Shown here one piece after another: positions 8,654 through 16,619 of a stretch of DNA of 64,000 bases (position 1 is its first letter; each line of letters starts with the position of its first letter). Where the stretch lies: assembly GCA_035358815.1 (NCBI GenBank), contig DAOPQC010000002.1:530620-594619 (forward strand), written 5' to 3'. A program made the position numbers and the translations under genes. This stretch comes from Thermoanaerobaculales bacterium (GTDB lineage Bacteria; Acidobacteriota; Thermoanaerobaculia; Thermoanaerobaculales; Sulfomarinibacteraceae). Under the pieces are notes generated by a model, which saw nothing but the letters and a program-made list of their open reading frames with translations, did no database searches and was not told where the DNA came from.

Positions 8654-9619
8654 ATGCATAGGGAGACCATCCACAAACCAACTGTCCTGCTCGTCGACGA
8701 CGATCCCGCGGTGCGCGAGTCGGTGGGCGCCGTGCTCGAGGACCGGGGCGCCTGCGTCACCGCGGCAGCCACCGTCGACGAGGCCGACGACCACCTGCAG
8801 CGCGAGTGCTTCTCGCTGGTGCTCACCGACCTCAGGCTCGACCAGGGCACCGAGGGCCTCGACGTGGCACGGATGGCGCGCGAGCGCGCGCCCGGGGCCA
8901 GGGTCGTCCTTTTCTCCGGCCAGGATCTGAGCGCGATCGCCCAGGAGGCCGCCGACGCGGGCGTCGACGAGATGCTCGCCAAGCCGCTGTCGATCGACGC
9001 ACTGGCGCGGATCCTCACCGACCTCGGCACCGAGGTCGAGGCGCCGGCGCGGGGGTCGCGCGGGGCGCGGCTCAGCGACGCCGAGGGCCAGCAGCTCCTC
9101 GCCGCCTTCGTGGCCGGCGACCAGGGCGCGTTCACGCGGATCGCCACCAGTTACCGGGCGATGCTGTTCTCGGTCTTCCTGCGCTGGTTCCGTCTCGGCG
9201 AGCAGGACGCCGAGGACCTCTGCCAGGAGGTGATGCTCCAGCTGGTGCTGAAGGCGGCCGAGATCCGGAACGTCCGCACCTGGCTGCTCGGCACGGCGAT
9301 CAACCAGGCCAAGAAGCGGATCCGCCGGCTGATCCGCGAGCGCACCCTTGCCGAGCGCTACCTCGAGGACCTCGAGCTCCACGAACCGGAGCACGACGAG
9401 GACATCCGTGAGCTCATCTCGCGCGGCCTCGGTCTGCTGCGGCCACCGGATCGCCGCCTGCTGGCGCTGATCTACATCGAGGGCCTCAGCTACCAGGAGG
9501 TCGCTGATCGCCTGGAGCGGCCGATCGGGTCGATCGGGCCGCTGCGCGGACGCGCCCTGAAGCGCCTGGCCCGCGCCGTCGCCGAGCTCGAGCGGCCGCC
9601 GCAGGAGATGGTCGCCTAG
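8654..9619 (+). CDS. Response-regulator receiver / ECF sigma factor fusion
   Basis: 321 residues. Residues 6-125 are a CheY-like receiver: VLLVDDDPAVRES holds the acidic pocket, LVLTDLRLD the phospho-acceptor Asp, VVLFSGQ the switch Ser and LAKPLS the conserved Lys. Residues about 145-215 match sigma-70 region 2 (AFVAGDQGAFTRIATSY, DAEDLCQEVMLQLV, VRTWLLGTAINQAKKRI). Residues about 255-310 match region 4 (LLALIYIEGLSYQEVADRL). The order is the reverse of PhyR, which has sigma-like then receiver. This suggests a phosphorylation-controlled alternative sigma factor; no kinase is adjacent. ATG chosen for its GGGAGG eight bases upstream. The stop TAG opens a family C hairpin. Confidence 0.85.
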   Translation: MHRETIHKPTVLLVDDDPAVRESVGAVLEDRGACVTAAATVDEADDHLQRECFSLVLTDLRLDQGTEGLDVARMARERAPGARVVLFSGQDLSAIAQEAADAGVDEMLAKPLSIDALARILTDLGTEVEAPARGSRGARLSDAEGQQLLAAFVAGDQGAFTRIATSYRAMLFSVFLRWFRLGEQDAEDLCQEVMLQLVLKAAEIRNVRTWLLGTAINQAKKRIRRLIRERTLAERYLEDLELHEPEHDEDIRELISRGLGLLRPPDRRLLALIYIEGLSYQEVADRLERPIGSIGPLRGRALKRLARAVAELERPPQEMVA

Positions 9620-9700
9620 GATTTCGTGGCGCACTGGCCTTCGGTGCGACCAGAGTGACTCCGGACCGGGCGTGGATGGCCATTGCGCCACGAAATCCTT
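9617..9700. repeat. Family C hairpin repeat, copy 2
   Basis: The arms TAGGATTTCGTGGCGCACTG (from 9617) and GGCCATTGCGCCACGAAATC (to 9700) are near-perfect inverses. The loop shares CCTTCGGTGCGACC with copy 1. The initial TAG is the stop codon of the receiver-ECF sigma gene. Confidence 0.85.
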
Positions 9701-9791
9701 CTTATTGAGTGATTGATGCCACGGCCCTGTCCTCCCCGCCAGGAGGCGCTGCGCGCGTCCATCTCGGAGCGCGCAGGGCACGGGCCAGCAC

Positions 9792-10020
9792 TTCCACGTT
9801 TCCGTCTCCGTGCCCACTCGTTCGCTCCGTCATCAAGAGCGCTTCGCGCCGATTCTCTGGAGGCGCTCCCCGAGGTTGCCACCTTTGGCGATTTCGGGTC
9901 TCGAGCACGTCTAGAGGTGGAACGTCGTCCCGAAATCGCCAAAGATGGCACGCCCGCAGGACGCCCTCTCCTCGTACTCGCCTCGCCTGCCGGGCGCGGA
10001 AGCGGAAGGGGAAGCGGGCA
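9792..10020. repeat. Family B bracketed repeat with internal inverted repeat, copy 1
   Basis: The outer arms are TTTCCGTCTCCGTGCCC (left, about 9799) and GGGCGCGGAAGCGGAAGGGG (right, from 9992). Inside is an inverted repeat, GTTGCCACCTTTGGCGATTT (from about 9874) against its complement ending near 9953 (CGAAATCGCCAAAGATGGCA). The interior, including CGCTTCGCGCCGATTCTCTG, is repeated almost verbatim at 13144-13364. No coding potential is evident. It fills most of the 477-base gap before the radical SAM gene. Confidence 0.8.
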
Positions 10021-10096
10021 AGGCCAGGAATACCTATCGGGTTCGCGCGGATTCGTGTAAGGTGAGCGGCCCCAACACGATGGGGTGGAGGTGCGG

Positions 10097-12718
10097 ATGA
10101 GTGACCCGCTGCCGCCCGAGGGAGTCCGGGCGGCGCTCGACCGGTGCCTGCCGTCGGTCCAGGGCCCGGCCAGGTATCTCGGCTTGGAGCGCAACCTGAT
10201 CCGCAAGCCGTGGGACGAGGTCGCGGTCCGGGTCGCCCTCACCTTCCCGGACGCCTACGAGATCGGCATGTCGCACCAGGGGACCCGGATCCTCTACCAC
10301 CTGGTCAACCGCCGTCCCGACGCGCTTGCCGAGCGCTGCTTTGCGCCGATGCCGGACATGGCGGCGGTCCTGCGCGAGCACGACCTTCCCCTGTACACTC
10401 TCGAGTCCTACCGGCCGGTGCGGGACTTCGACATCGTCGGGATCTCCCTGCAGAGCGAGCTCAACTACATCAATGTTCCCTACCTGCTCGACCTGGCCGG
10501 GATCGCGCGCCGGGCCGCGGCGCGCGGCCAGGGCGAGCCGCTGGTGCTCGGCGGCGGGCCCTGCAGCGCGAACCCGGAGCCGGTCGCCGACTTCTTCGAC
10601 GCGATCCTGATCGGGGACGGCGAGGCGGCGCTCGACGAGATCCTCGACGTCGTGCTCGCAGCCCGCGCGGCCGGTCTGGACCGCGCCGCGACTCTGCGGC
10701 GGCTGGCCGGGGTCCGCGGTGTCTATGTCCCGCAGCTCTACCGCTGGCACGACGCGGCGACGGACGGTGGCGCTCGCTGGGAGGCTCTCGATCCGGCGGC
10801 CCCGCTGCCGGTCCACCGGGTGTGGGTCGACCGGCTCGACCCGGCCGACCTGCCCGACCTGCCGATCGTGCCCTTCGCCGATGTCATCCAGGACCGACTC
10901 GGGATGGAGATCGCACGCGGCTGCACCCAGGGCTGCCGGTTCTGCCAGGCCGGCTACTGGTACCGGCCGGTCCGCGAGCACGACCCCCAGGTGGTGGTCG
11001 AGCTCATGGAGCGCCAGGTCGAGGAGACCGGCTTCGAGGAGGTCGGGCTGCTCAGCCTGTCGACCGCGGACTACTCGCAGGTCGAGCCGCTCGTCGGCCA
11101 GCTCTCCGAGCGGCTGCGCGGCCGCCGGGTCTCGGTCAGCCTGCCGAGCCTGCGCGCCGACGCCTTCTCGGTCGAGCTCGCGGAGGCGGTGTCGACGGTC
11201 CGCAAGTCGGGCTTCACCTTCGCCCCCGAGACCGGCTCCGACCGGCTCCGGCGGGTGATCAACAAGACCTTCACCAACGCCGACATGGTGCGCGCCGCGG
11301 AGGCGGCGTTCGCGCGCGGCTGGCACCTGATCAAGGTCTACGCGATGATCGGCCTGCCCACCGAGACCGACGACGACCTCGAGGAGCTGGCGCGGCTCAC
11401 CGAGGACCTGATCCGTGCCGGCCGTCGCGCCAGCGGCCGCCGGGTCGAGGTCAAGGTCTCGGTCGGCTGCTTCGTGCCCAAGGCGTGGACTCCCTTCCAG
11501 TGGCAGCCCTTCGTGCCGGCGGCGGAGCTCGAGCGCCGGATCCGGCTGCTCAAGGACCGCTTCCGGCGAATCCGCGGCGCCCGGCTGTCGTGGAGCGAGC
11601 CCGACGAGGCCGCGCTCGAGGCGCTGCTCGCGCGGGGCGGCAGGGGGCTGTCGGCCACCATCGAGCGCGCCCACGATCTCGGTGCAGTCTTCGACGGCTG
11701 GTCCGATCACTTCAAGCTGGCGGCCTGGCAGCAAGCCATCGCAGAGACCGGCGTCGACCTCGCGTCCGAGCTCGGCGGCCGCGACCCGAGCGCTGTGCTG
11801 CCGTGGGACCTCATCGACGCCGGCGTCCGCAAGGGCTACCTCAAGGCCGAGTGGCGGCGGGCGTTGCGCGAGATCGCCACCAAGGACTGCAGGTGGGGGC
11901 ACTGCTGCCACTGCGGCGTCCCCGGCGACGGCGACGACATCAAGCTCGCCGAGAGCACGCTCCCGGTGCCCGGCGCGCCGCCGGTGGAGTCGGGCCGGCC
12001 CGCGGCCGCGGCCTATCGGCTGCACTCCGAGCCGCGGACCAAGCGGCCCGACAGCCGCGACCCCCAGCCTCCGGTCTACCGCAGCTACCGCTTCAGCTTC
12101 GGCAAGACCGGCGACGCGCGCTTCCTGTCGCACCGGCAGGTGATGGACGCGCTAGGCCGCGTGCTGCGCGCCGCCGGCGTCCCCGCCCGCTACACCGAGG
12201 GCTTCAACCCCCACATCCGGGTGTCGATGGGACCGGCGCTCGCCGTCGGCCAGGAAGGGCTCGCCGAGCACTTCGATGTGGACTGCACCGCGCCCGTCCG
12301 CCCCGCCCATCTCGAGGTCATGAACCGGCTGCTGCCGGAGGGGCTCAGAATCCACGAGGCTCAACCACTGCTGCCGCACGCGCCGTCGCTCGGCAAGCTG
12401 GTGGCGGCGGCGCTCTGGCTGGTCGGCGAGACCGGCAACGGCGGATGGCCGTCCAATCCCTCTGAGCTCGGCGGCGGCCTCGCCCGGGCGGTGCGGCGGT
12501 GGGAGCCGCTGGCCGACGGCCGGCTCCGGGTCGAGCTCAACCTGCGCGAGGATGAGGGCCCGGTCGCCACGGTCAAGGAGCTGCTGCTCGCAGCCGGGGT
12601 CGAGGAGGCGCGGGTCCCGCTGGTCCGCGTTGCGCGCGAGCGGCTGGTGCTGCGGCTACGGGCCGCCGGCGCGCCGGAGGGGGACCGCGACGAGGCGGCC
12701 GGGGAGCCTGGGCCATGA
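10097..12718 (+). CDS. B12-binding-type radical SAM protein fused to a DUF2344 domain
   Basis: 873 residues. The N-terminal part resembles a B12-binding-like Rossmann region (FPDAYEIGMSHQGTRILYHL, FDIVGISLQSELNY, LVLGGGPCSANPEP). The radical SAM core has CTQGCRFC (C-x3-C-x2-C, about residue 275) ligating a 4Fe-4S cluster, plus FTFAPETGSDRLR and KVYAMIGLPTETDDD. A C-x5-CC-x2-C cluster (CRWGHCCHC, about 600) precedes the DUF2344/TIGR03936-like module (SYRFSFGKTGDARFLSHRQVM). Such TIGR03960/TIGR03936 proteins are often linked to RNase E/G and ribosomal genes; the reaction is unproven. ATG 10097 chosen over GTG 10085 because GGAGGTG lies just upstream. Its stop overlaps the next start by four bases. 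Confidence 0.85.
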   Translation: MSDPLPPEGVRAALDRCLPSVQGPARYLGLERNLIRKPWDEVAVRVALTFPDAYEIGMSHQGTRILYHLVNRRPDALAERCFAPMPDMAAVLREHDLPLYTLESYRPVRDFDIVGISLQSELNYINVPYLLDLAGIARRAAARGQGEPLVLGGGPCSANPEPVADFFDAILIGDGEAALDEILDVVLAARAAGLDRAATLRRLAGVRGVYVPQLYRWHDAATDGGARWEALDPAAPLPVHRVWVDRLDPADLPDLPIVPFADVIQDRLGMEIARGCTQGCRFCQAGYWYRPVREHDPQVVVELMERQVEETGFEEVGLLSLSTADYSQVEPLVGQLSERLRGRRVSVSLPSLRADAFSVELAEAVSTVRKSGFTFAPETGSDRLRRVINKTFTNADMVRAAEAAFARGWHLIKVYAMIGLPTETDDDLEELARLTEDLIRAGRRASGRRVEVKVSVGCFVPKAWTPFQWQPFVPAAELERRIRLLKDRFRRIRGARLSWSEPDEAALEALLARGGRGLSATIERAHDLGAVFDGWSDHFKLAAWQQAIAETGVDLASELGGRDPSAVLPWDLIDAGVRKGYLKAEWRRALREIATKDCRWGHCCHCGVPGDGDDIKLAESTLPVPGAPPVESGRPAAAAYRLHSEPRTKRPDSRDPQPPVYRSYRFSFGKTGDARFLSHRQVMDALGRVLRAAGVPARYTEGFNPHIRVSMGPALAVGQEGLAEHFDVDCTAPVRPAHLEVMNRLLPEGLRIHEAQPLLPHAPSLGKLVAAALWLVGETGNGGWPSNPSELGGGLARAVRRWEPLADGRLRVELNLREDEGPVATVKELLLAAGVEEARVPLVRVARERLVLRLRAAGAPEGDRDEAAGEPGP

Positions 12719-13116
12719 TCCGCTGGGTGGTCCACTCCCGGGCGAGCTTCACGGCGCGTCACGCGCTGGCGAGCTACCTCGGCGAGCCCGAGGCGAGCCA
12801 CAGCCACCCCTGGCAGGTGGCAGTCCGGGTCGGCACCGACCGGCTCAACGACGAGGGCTACGCCGTCGACTTCCACGCGGTGCACCACGCCCTCAGGTCC
12901 CTGGTTGAGCCGCTCGACGGCAGCGACCTCGGCGCCCATCCCGAGATCTCAGTGCCGAGCCCGTCGGCCGAGCGCGTCGCCGAGTTCATCGCCGGCCGCC
13001 TCGCACCACTGGTCCAGGAGCTCGGGGCGAGCCTGCTCTCGGTCAGCGTCTGGGAGGGGCCGGAGAACCGGGTGGATCTGGTCCTTGACGAGGAGGATCT
13101 AGGATCTGGGGGATAG
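12715..13116 (+). CDS. 6-pyruvoyl-tetrahydropterin synthase / QueD-like protein lacking the usual Cys
   Basis: 133 residues with the T-fold of PTPS/QueD proteins. Zinc-type histidines are visible in FTARHAL and SHSHPW, the catalytic region in AVDFHAVHHALRSLVEPLDG, and the substrate-anchoring Glu in SVSVWEGPENRVDL. The canonical C-x3-H-G-H is replaced by P-E-A-S-H-S-H, so the nucleophilic Cys of QueD/PTPS is absent and an acidic residue sits close by. The reaction may therefore differ (PTPS-III-like or another pterin reaction). The ATG overlaps the stop of the radical SAM gene (ATGA), implying translational coupling. The last residues (DLGSGG) and the TAG stop come from a family A repeat. Confidence 0.75.
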   Translation: MIRWVVHSRASFTARHALASYLGEPEASHSHPWQVAVRVGTDRLNDEGYAVDFHAVHHALRSLVEPLDGSDLGAHPEISVPSPSAERVAEFIAGRLAPLVQELGASLLSVSVWEGPENRVDLVLDEEDLGSGG

Positions 13117-13124
13117 GATCTAGG
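13094..13124. repeat. Family A half-element, copy 3
   Basis: A single arm, GGATCTAGGATCTGGGGGAT then AGGATCTAGGG, overlaps the end of the QueD-like gene and provides its stop codon. The usual inverted partner is missing; a family B element starts about 20 bases further on, as if it replaced the second arm. Confidence 0.8.
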
Positions 13125-13143
13125 GCCGACCGCACTCGTGTCC

Positions 13144-13364
13144 TTTCCCGTTCCCATTCCCGTTCCCGCTCGTCCGCTCCGTCCTCGAGAACGCTTCGCG
13201 CCGATTCTCTGGACGCGCTCCCCGAGGTTGCCACCTTTGGCAATTTCCGGGTCGCAAGCACCTGTTCAGGAACATCGTCGTCACGAGATTGCCAAAGATG
13301 GCACGCCCGCAGGGCGCGCTCTCCTCGCACTCGCCTGGCCTCACGGAAGCGGAAGCGGGCGGGG
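13144..13364. repeat. Family B bracketed repeat with internal inverted repeat, copy 2
   Basis: Left arm TTTCCCGTTCCCATTCCCGT and right arm CGGAAGCGGAAGCGGGC. The interior is homologous to 9792-10020: CGCTTCGCGCCGATTCTCTG, GAGGTTGCCACCTTTGGCAA and AGATTGCCAAAGATGGCACG. Together with copy 1 it shows a dispersed element of about 220 bp. No gene is seen between 13117 and 13389. Confidence 0.8.
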
Positions 13365-13389
13365 GCTCCTCTCCCCCACTCACCAACCC

Positions 13390-15420
13390 CTACCCCCTCT
13401 GCGCCCTCGGCTCGCCCATGGCCATCGCCACCAGCTCGATGACGTCCCAGGTCTTGGCCTGCTCGTGGCCGAGCTCGCGCTGCGCGTCCGACAGCATCGC
13501 CCAGCAGTAGGGGCAGGCGACGCCGACGTTCTTCGTGCCGGCGGCCTCGAGCTGGCCGAACCGGGTCTGGTTGATGCGCTCGCCGAGCTTCTCCTCGAGC
13601 CACATCCGGCCGCCCCCCGCGCCGCAGCACATGGCGCGCTCGCGGGACAGCTCGGCCTCGCGCACCCGCACCCCGGGGATCGCCCGCAGCAGGAACCGGG
13701 GCGCGTCGTACTCGCCGTTGGTCCGGCCGAGGTAGCAGGGGTCGTGGTAGGCGAGGTCGAGGTCGAGTGACTGGGTGAGCTTGACCTTGCCCTTGCGGAC
13801 CAGCTCGGCCACCAGCTGGGTGCCGTGGACCACGTCGTAGCGGCCGCCGAAGTCCGGGTACTCGTGCTTGAGGGTGTTGAAGGCGTGCGGGCAGTTGGTG
13901 ACGATCCTGGTGACCCCATAGCGGTTCATGCTCTCGATGTTCTGCGCAGCCAGGGTCTGGAACAGGTACTCGTTGCCCAACCGCCGGGCCGCGTCGCCGC
14001 TCGACACCTCCTCCGGCCCCAGGATGGCGATCTTCACGCCGGCGACCTTGAGGATCTTGGCCAGGGCCTGTGACACCTTCTTCCCGTGATCGTCGTAGCT
14101 GTCCGGCGAGCCGACGAAGAACAGGTACTCGAAATCGCCGCCCGCCTCGGCCGCCAGCGGGACCCCGAGGCCGTCCGCCCAGGCTCCACGATCCTCTGCC
14201 GGCAGCTGCCAGGGGTTGCCGTTGACCTCGTAGCCGCGGAACGCGGGCTGCGCCTCCTCGGGGAAGTCGGCCTTGTCGAGCACCAGGTTGCGGCGTTGGT
14301 CGACCAGCTTGTCGACGTACGTGATCTGCAGCGGGCAGGCGCGCTCGCACCAGCGGCAGGTGGTGCACGCCCAGATGACCTGGGGGTCGACCACGACCGG
14401 CACCAGCTCGGCCTCCGATGCCCTGCCGGTCCCGCCCGGGCCGGCCAGCAGCGCCTTCTGCTCGCCGTAGAGCTGGTCGCGCACCGACTTGAGGTAGAGC
14501 ACCGGCTGCAGCGGCTTGTGCGTGATCGTCGTCGGGCAGAACTCGCGGCAGCGGCCGCACTCGGTGCAGCTGTACATGTCGAGCATCTGCTTCCAGGTGA
14601 AGTCGGTGACGGTGGCGACGCCGAAGCGGGTGCTCTCGTCGATGTTTTCGAGGTCCATCGACGCGAGCCTGCCGGGCGGGTCGAGCTTGGCGAAGAAGAC
14701 GTTGAACAGCGACGTGTAGACGTGGAAGTGCTTGGAGTACGGCAGCTCGTTGGCGAACACGTAGAGCGTGATCAGGTGGACCCACCAGCTCGCCGAGTAG
14801 ATCGCCTGCAGAGCGCCTGCCCCGAGGCCCGAGAACAGCGCCGCGAAGACCGAGGACACGGGCAGGAACGAGCTCTCGACCGCGCCGGCGGCGATCCGCG
14901 CGCCCTCGGAGGCGAGGTCGGTGACCATCAGGATCGCGATCAGGCCGATCACCAGCCACGCCCCCATCGACTGGATGACCCGCGGCTTGCGCTCGATGCC
15001 GCGGCGCCACACGGCGCCGAGGAGCCCGATCAGCACCAGCAGCTCGAACACGTCCTTGACGAACAGGTAGCCGTGGCCGGCTGGCGTGTCGAGCAGCGGC
15101 AGCTCCCAGCCCGCGAACAGCCCCTCGATCACCATCGTGACCGTGCGCAGGCTGACCACCAGGAAGCCGAAGAAGATCAGGATGTGATAGACCCCCGCGA
15201 AGGGGTCGTCGAACATCTTGCGCTGGCCGAAGGCGTACACCAGGACATGCCGGATCCGCTCGCCGATGCGGTCAAACCGGTTGTCCGGCCTGCCCAGCCG
15301 CAGCAGCTCGTAGCGCCGGCCGAGGGAGATCACGACGGCACCGACTCCGAGCACGGTCAAGGCCCAGAACCAGGCGACTCCGGGGATGCCGAGCAACGAC
15401 CCTGCGGTGGCGTGGTTCAT
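13390..15420 (-). CDS. Membrane-bound iron-sulfur oxidoreductase (HdrD/GlpC-like with cytochrome b-like N-terminus)
   Basis: 676 residues. About residues 1-250 hold several hydrophobic helices with conserved His, resembling a nitrate reductase gamma-type quinone/heme domain (FWALTVLGVGAVVISL, GVYHILIFFGFLVVSL). Two 4Fe-4S motifs follow (CTECGRCREFCP near 283, CTTCRWCERACP near 353), then two CCG-type cysteine-rich segments (DPCYLGR with MCCGAGGGRMW, and CPYCW). This architecture matches proteins proposed as ETF:menaquinone oxidoreductases, passing electrons from acyl-CoA dehydrogenases to quinone. An acyl-CoA dehydrogenase lies 4 kb away, but no etf genes are visible. ATG 15420 chosen for the AGGAGG upstream. 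It ends in GGG-TAG-GGG, resembling a repeat. Confidence 0.82.
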   Translation of the reverse strand: MNHATAGSLLGIPGVAWFWALTVLGVGAVVISLGRRYELLRLGRPDNRFDRIGERIRHVLVYAFGQRKMFDDPFAGVYHILIFFGFLVVSLRTVTMVIEGLFAGWELPLLDTPAGHGYLFVKDVFELLVLIGLLGAVWRRGIERKPRVIQSMGAWLVIGLIAILMVTDLASEGARIAAGAVESSFLPVSSVFAALFSGLGAGALQAIYSASWWVHLITLYVFANELPYSKHFHVYTSLFNVFFAKLDPPGRLASMDLENIDESTRFGVATVTDFTWKQMLDMYSCTECGRCREFCPTTITHKPLQPVLYLKSVRDQLYGEQKALLAGPGGTGRASEAELVPVVVDPQVIWACTTCRWCERACPLQITYVDKLVDQRRNLVLDKADFPEEAQPAFRGYEVNGNPWQLPAEDRGAWADGLGVPLAAEAGGDFEYLFFVGSPDSYDDHGKKVSQALAKILKVAGVKIAILGPEEVSSGDAARRLGNEYLFQTLAAQNIESMNRYGVTRIVTNCPHAFNTLKHEYPDFGGRYDVVHGTQLVAELVRKGKVKLTQSLDLDLAYHDPCYLGRTNGEYDAPRFLLRAIPGVRVREAELSRERAMCCGAGGGRMWLEEKLGERINQTRFGQLEAAGTKNVGVACPYCWAMLSDAQRELGHEQAKTWDVIELVAMAMGEPRAQRG

Positions 15421-15488
15421 CGAACCTCCTGTCACGGCCGGCTGGCGACGGCTGCCACGGCCGCCAGTATAGCATCCGGAATGAATGG

Positions 15489-16544
15489 TCATTCACTCGT
15501 GTCGTCGACCGGCAAATCATTGGATTGGACAAGCTTAGACAGCAAGGTCGAGGTCGGGACTCCGGGCTCGGCGGGGTCGATCCAGCGCCCGACGACGGTC
15601 GCGGCGCCGCCGGCTTGAAGCTCCAGGCGGACCGGGTGGACGGTGATCCGGCGATGGGTGATCGAGTGGCGCATCGCGGGCAGCCGCCGCGGCTCGGCCA
15701 GCAGCGGTTCCGGCACCAGCCGGCGGGCGGCCGCGTCCGGGGGCTCCTCCGGCCCGAGCTCCGCGATCGGCGGCAGCCAGAGGCCGCGCAGGATCGGCCC
15801 CTCGGTGACCTGGCGGACCAGCCAGCGTCCTCTCCCGTCGATGCAGCAGGCGGCGACCCAGGTCACGGCCAGCCCGCTGCGGCGGCGCCGCGGCGGCGGG
15901 TACCGCTCCGGTCTCCCGGTCGCGCGCGCGCGGCAGCCGGTGGCCAGCGGACAGCGGTCGCAGGCCGGGGCCACCGGCCGGCACACAGTCGCGCCGAGCT
16001 CGATCAGGGCCTCGTTGACCGGACCCGGCGGCCCCTCCTCGACCAGCGGTCGCAGCCACTGGAGGATCGCCTCGCGGCCGGCCTTGGCCCGCGGGTCGCC
16101 GGCCAGGGCCAGCGCGCGCGACGCCACCCGGAGGACGTTCCCGTCGATCACCGGGATCGTCTCGCCGAAAGCCAGCGACGCCACCGCGGCGGCCGTGTAC
16201 GGGCCGACCCCGGGCAGACCGGCGAGCTCGGCCGCACTGTTCGGCAGTGCCCCCGAGCCAGCCACGACCTCCCGGGCGAGGCGGTGCAGCATGCGCGCCC
16301 GCCGGTAGTAGCCGAGCCCGGACCACATCGCCAGGACCTGCTCCTCGCGGGCCGCGGCGAGGGCCGCCAGATCGGGGAACGCGGCAATGAAGGCCTCGAA
16401 CCGGTCGGTGACGCGATCGACCTGCGTCTGCTGGAGCATCAGCTCCGACACCAGCACCCGGTAAGGGTCGCGCGGCTCGCGGCGCCAGGGCAGCGGCCGG
16501 GCGTGGTGGCGGTACCAGGCGAGAATCTGTCGCGCGAGGGTCAT
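15489..16544 (-). CDS. mutY: A/G-specific adenine DNA glycosylase
   Basis: 351 residues, normal MutY length. It removes adenine mispaired with 8-oxoguanine. Visible: the catalytic Glu in SELMLQQTQVDRV, the helix-hairpin-helix LPGVGPYTAAAVAS, the catalytic Asp in IPVIDGNVLRV, and the iron-sulfur ligand set C-x6-C-x2-C-x5-C in CRPVAPACDRCPLATGC. A NUDIX-like C-terminal domain follows (WVAACCIDGRGRWLVRQ, LRGLWLPP). Start at MTLARQILAWYRHHARPLPW, the typical MutY N-terminus. Divergent from the arginine decarboxylase gene with 75 bases between them. Confidence 0.93.
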   Translation of the reverse strand: MTLARQILAWYRHHARPLPWRREPRDPYRVLVSELMLQQTQVDRVTDRFEAFIAAFPDLAALAAAREEQVLAMWSGLGYYRRARMLHRLAREVVAGSGALPNSAAELAGLPGVGPYTAAAVASLAFGETIPVIDGNVLRVASRALALAGDPRAKAGREAILQWLRPLVEEGPPGPVNEALIELGATVCRPVAPACDRCPLATGCRARATGRPERYPPPRRRRSGLAVTWVAACCIDGRGRWLVRQVTEGPILRGLWLPPIAELGPEEPPDAAARRLVPEPLLAEPRRLPAMRHSITHRRITVHPVRLELQAGGAATVVGRWIDPAEPGVPTSTLLSKLVQSNDLPVDDTSE

Positions 16545-16619
16545 GTCGCCGTCGTCACCGTTCGTGGAGTATGGTACCTTTCGCCGTCGGCACGAAGTGA
16601 GCACGGCTGGAGGTGACCG

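Noticed and set aside
9617..9700. tRNA or riboswitch at the family C hairpin
   Set aside because: It is one long inverted repeat with no cloverleaf, no CCA end and no conserved aptamer core. Its copies lie 3' of genes rather than 5'.
10034..12133. 699-codon minus-strand open frame
   Set aside because: It lies antisense to the radical SAM gene, whose motifs are unmistakable. Long antisense frames are expected in very GC-rich DNA, and this one has no domain-like pattern.
14086..15618. 510-codon plus-strand open frame
   Set aside because: Antisense to the iron-sulfur oxidoreductase, which has intact cysteine motifs. No recognisable protein features.
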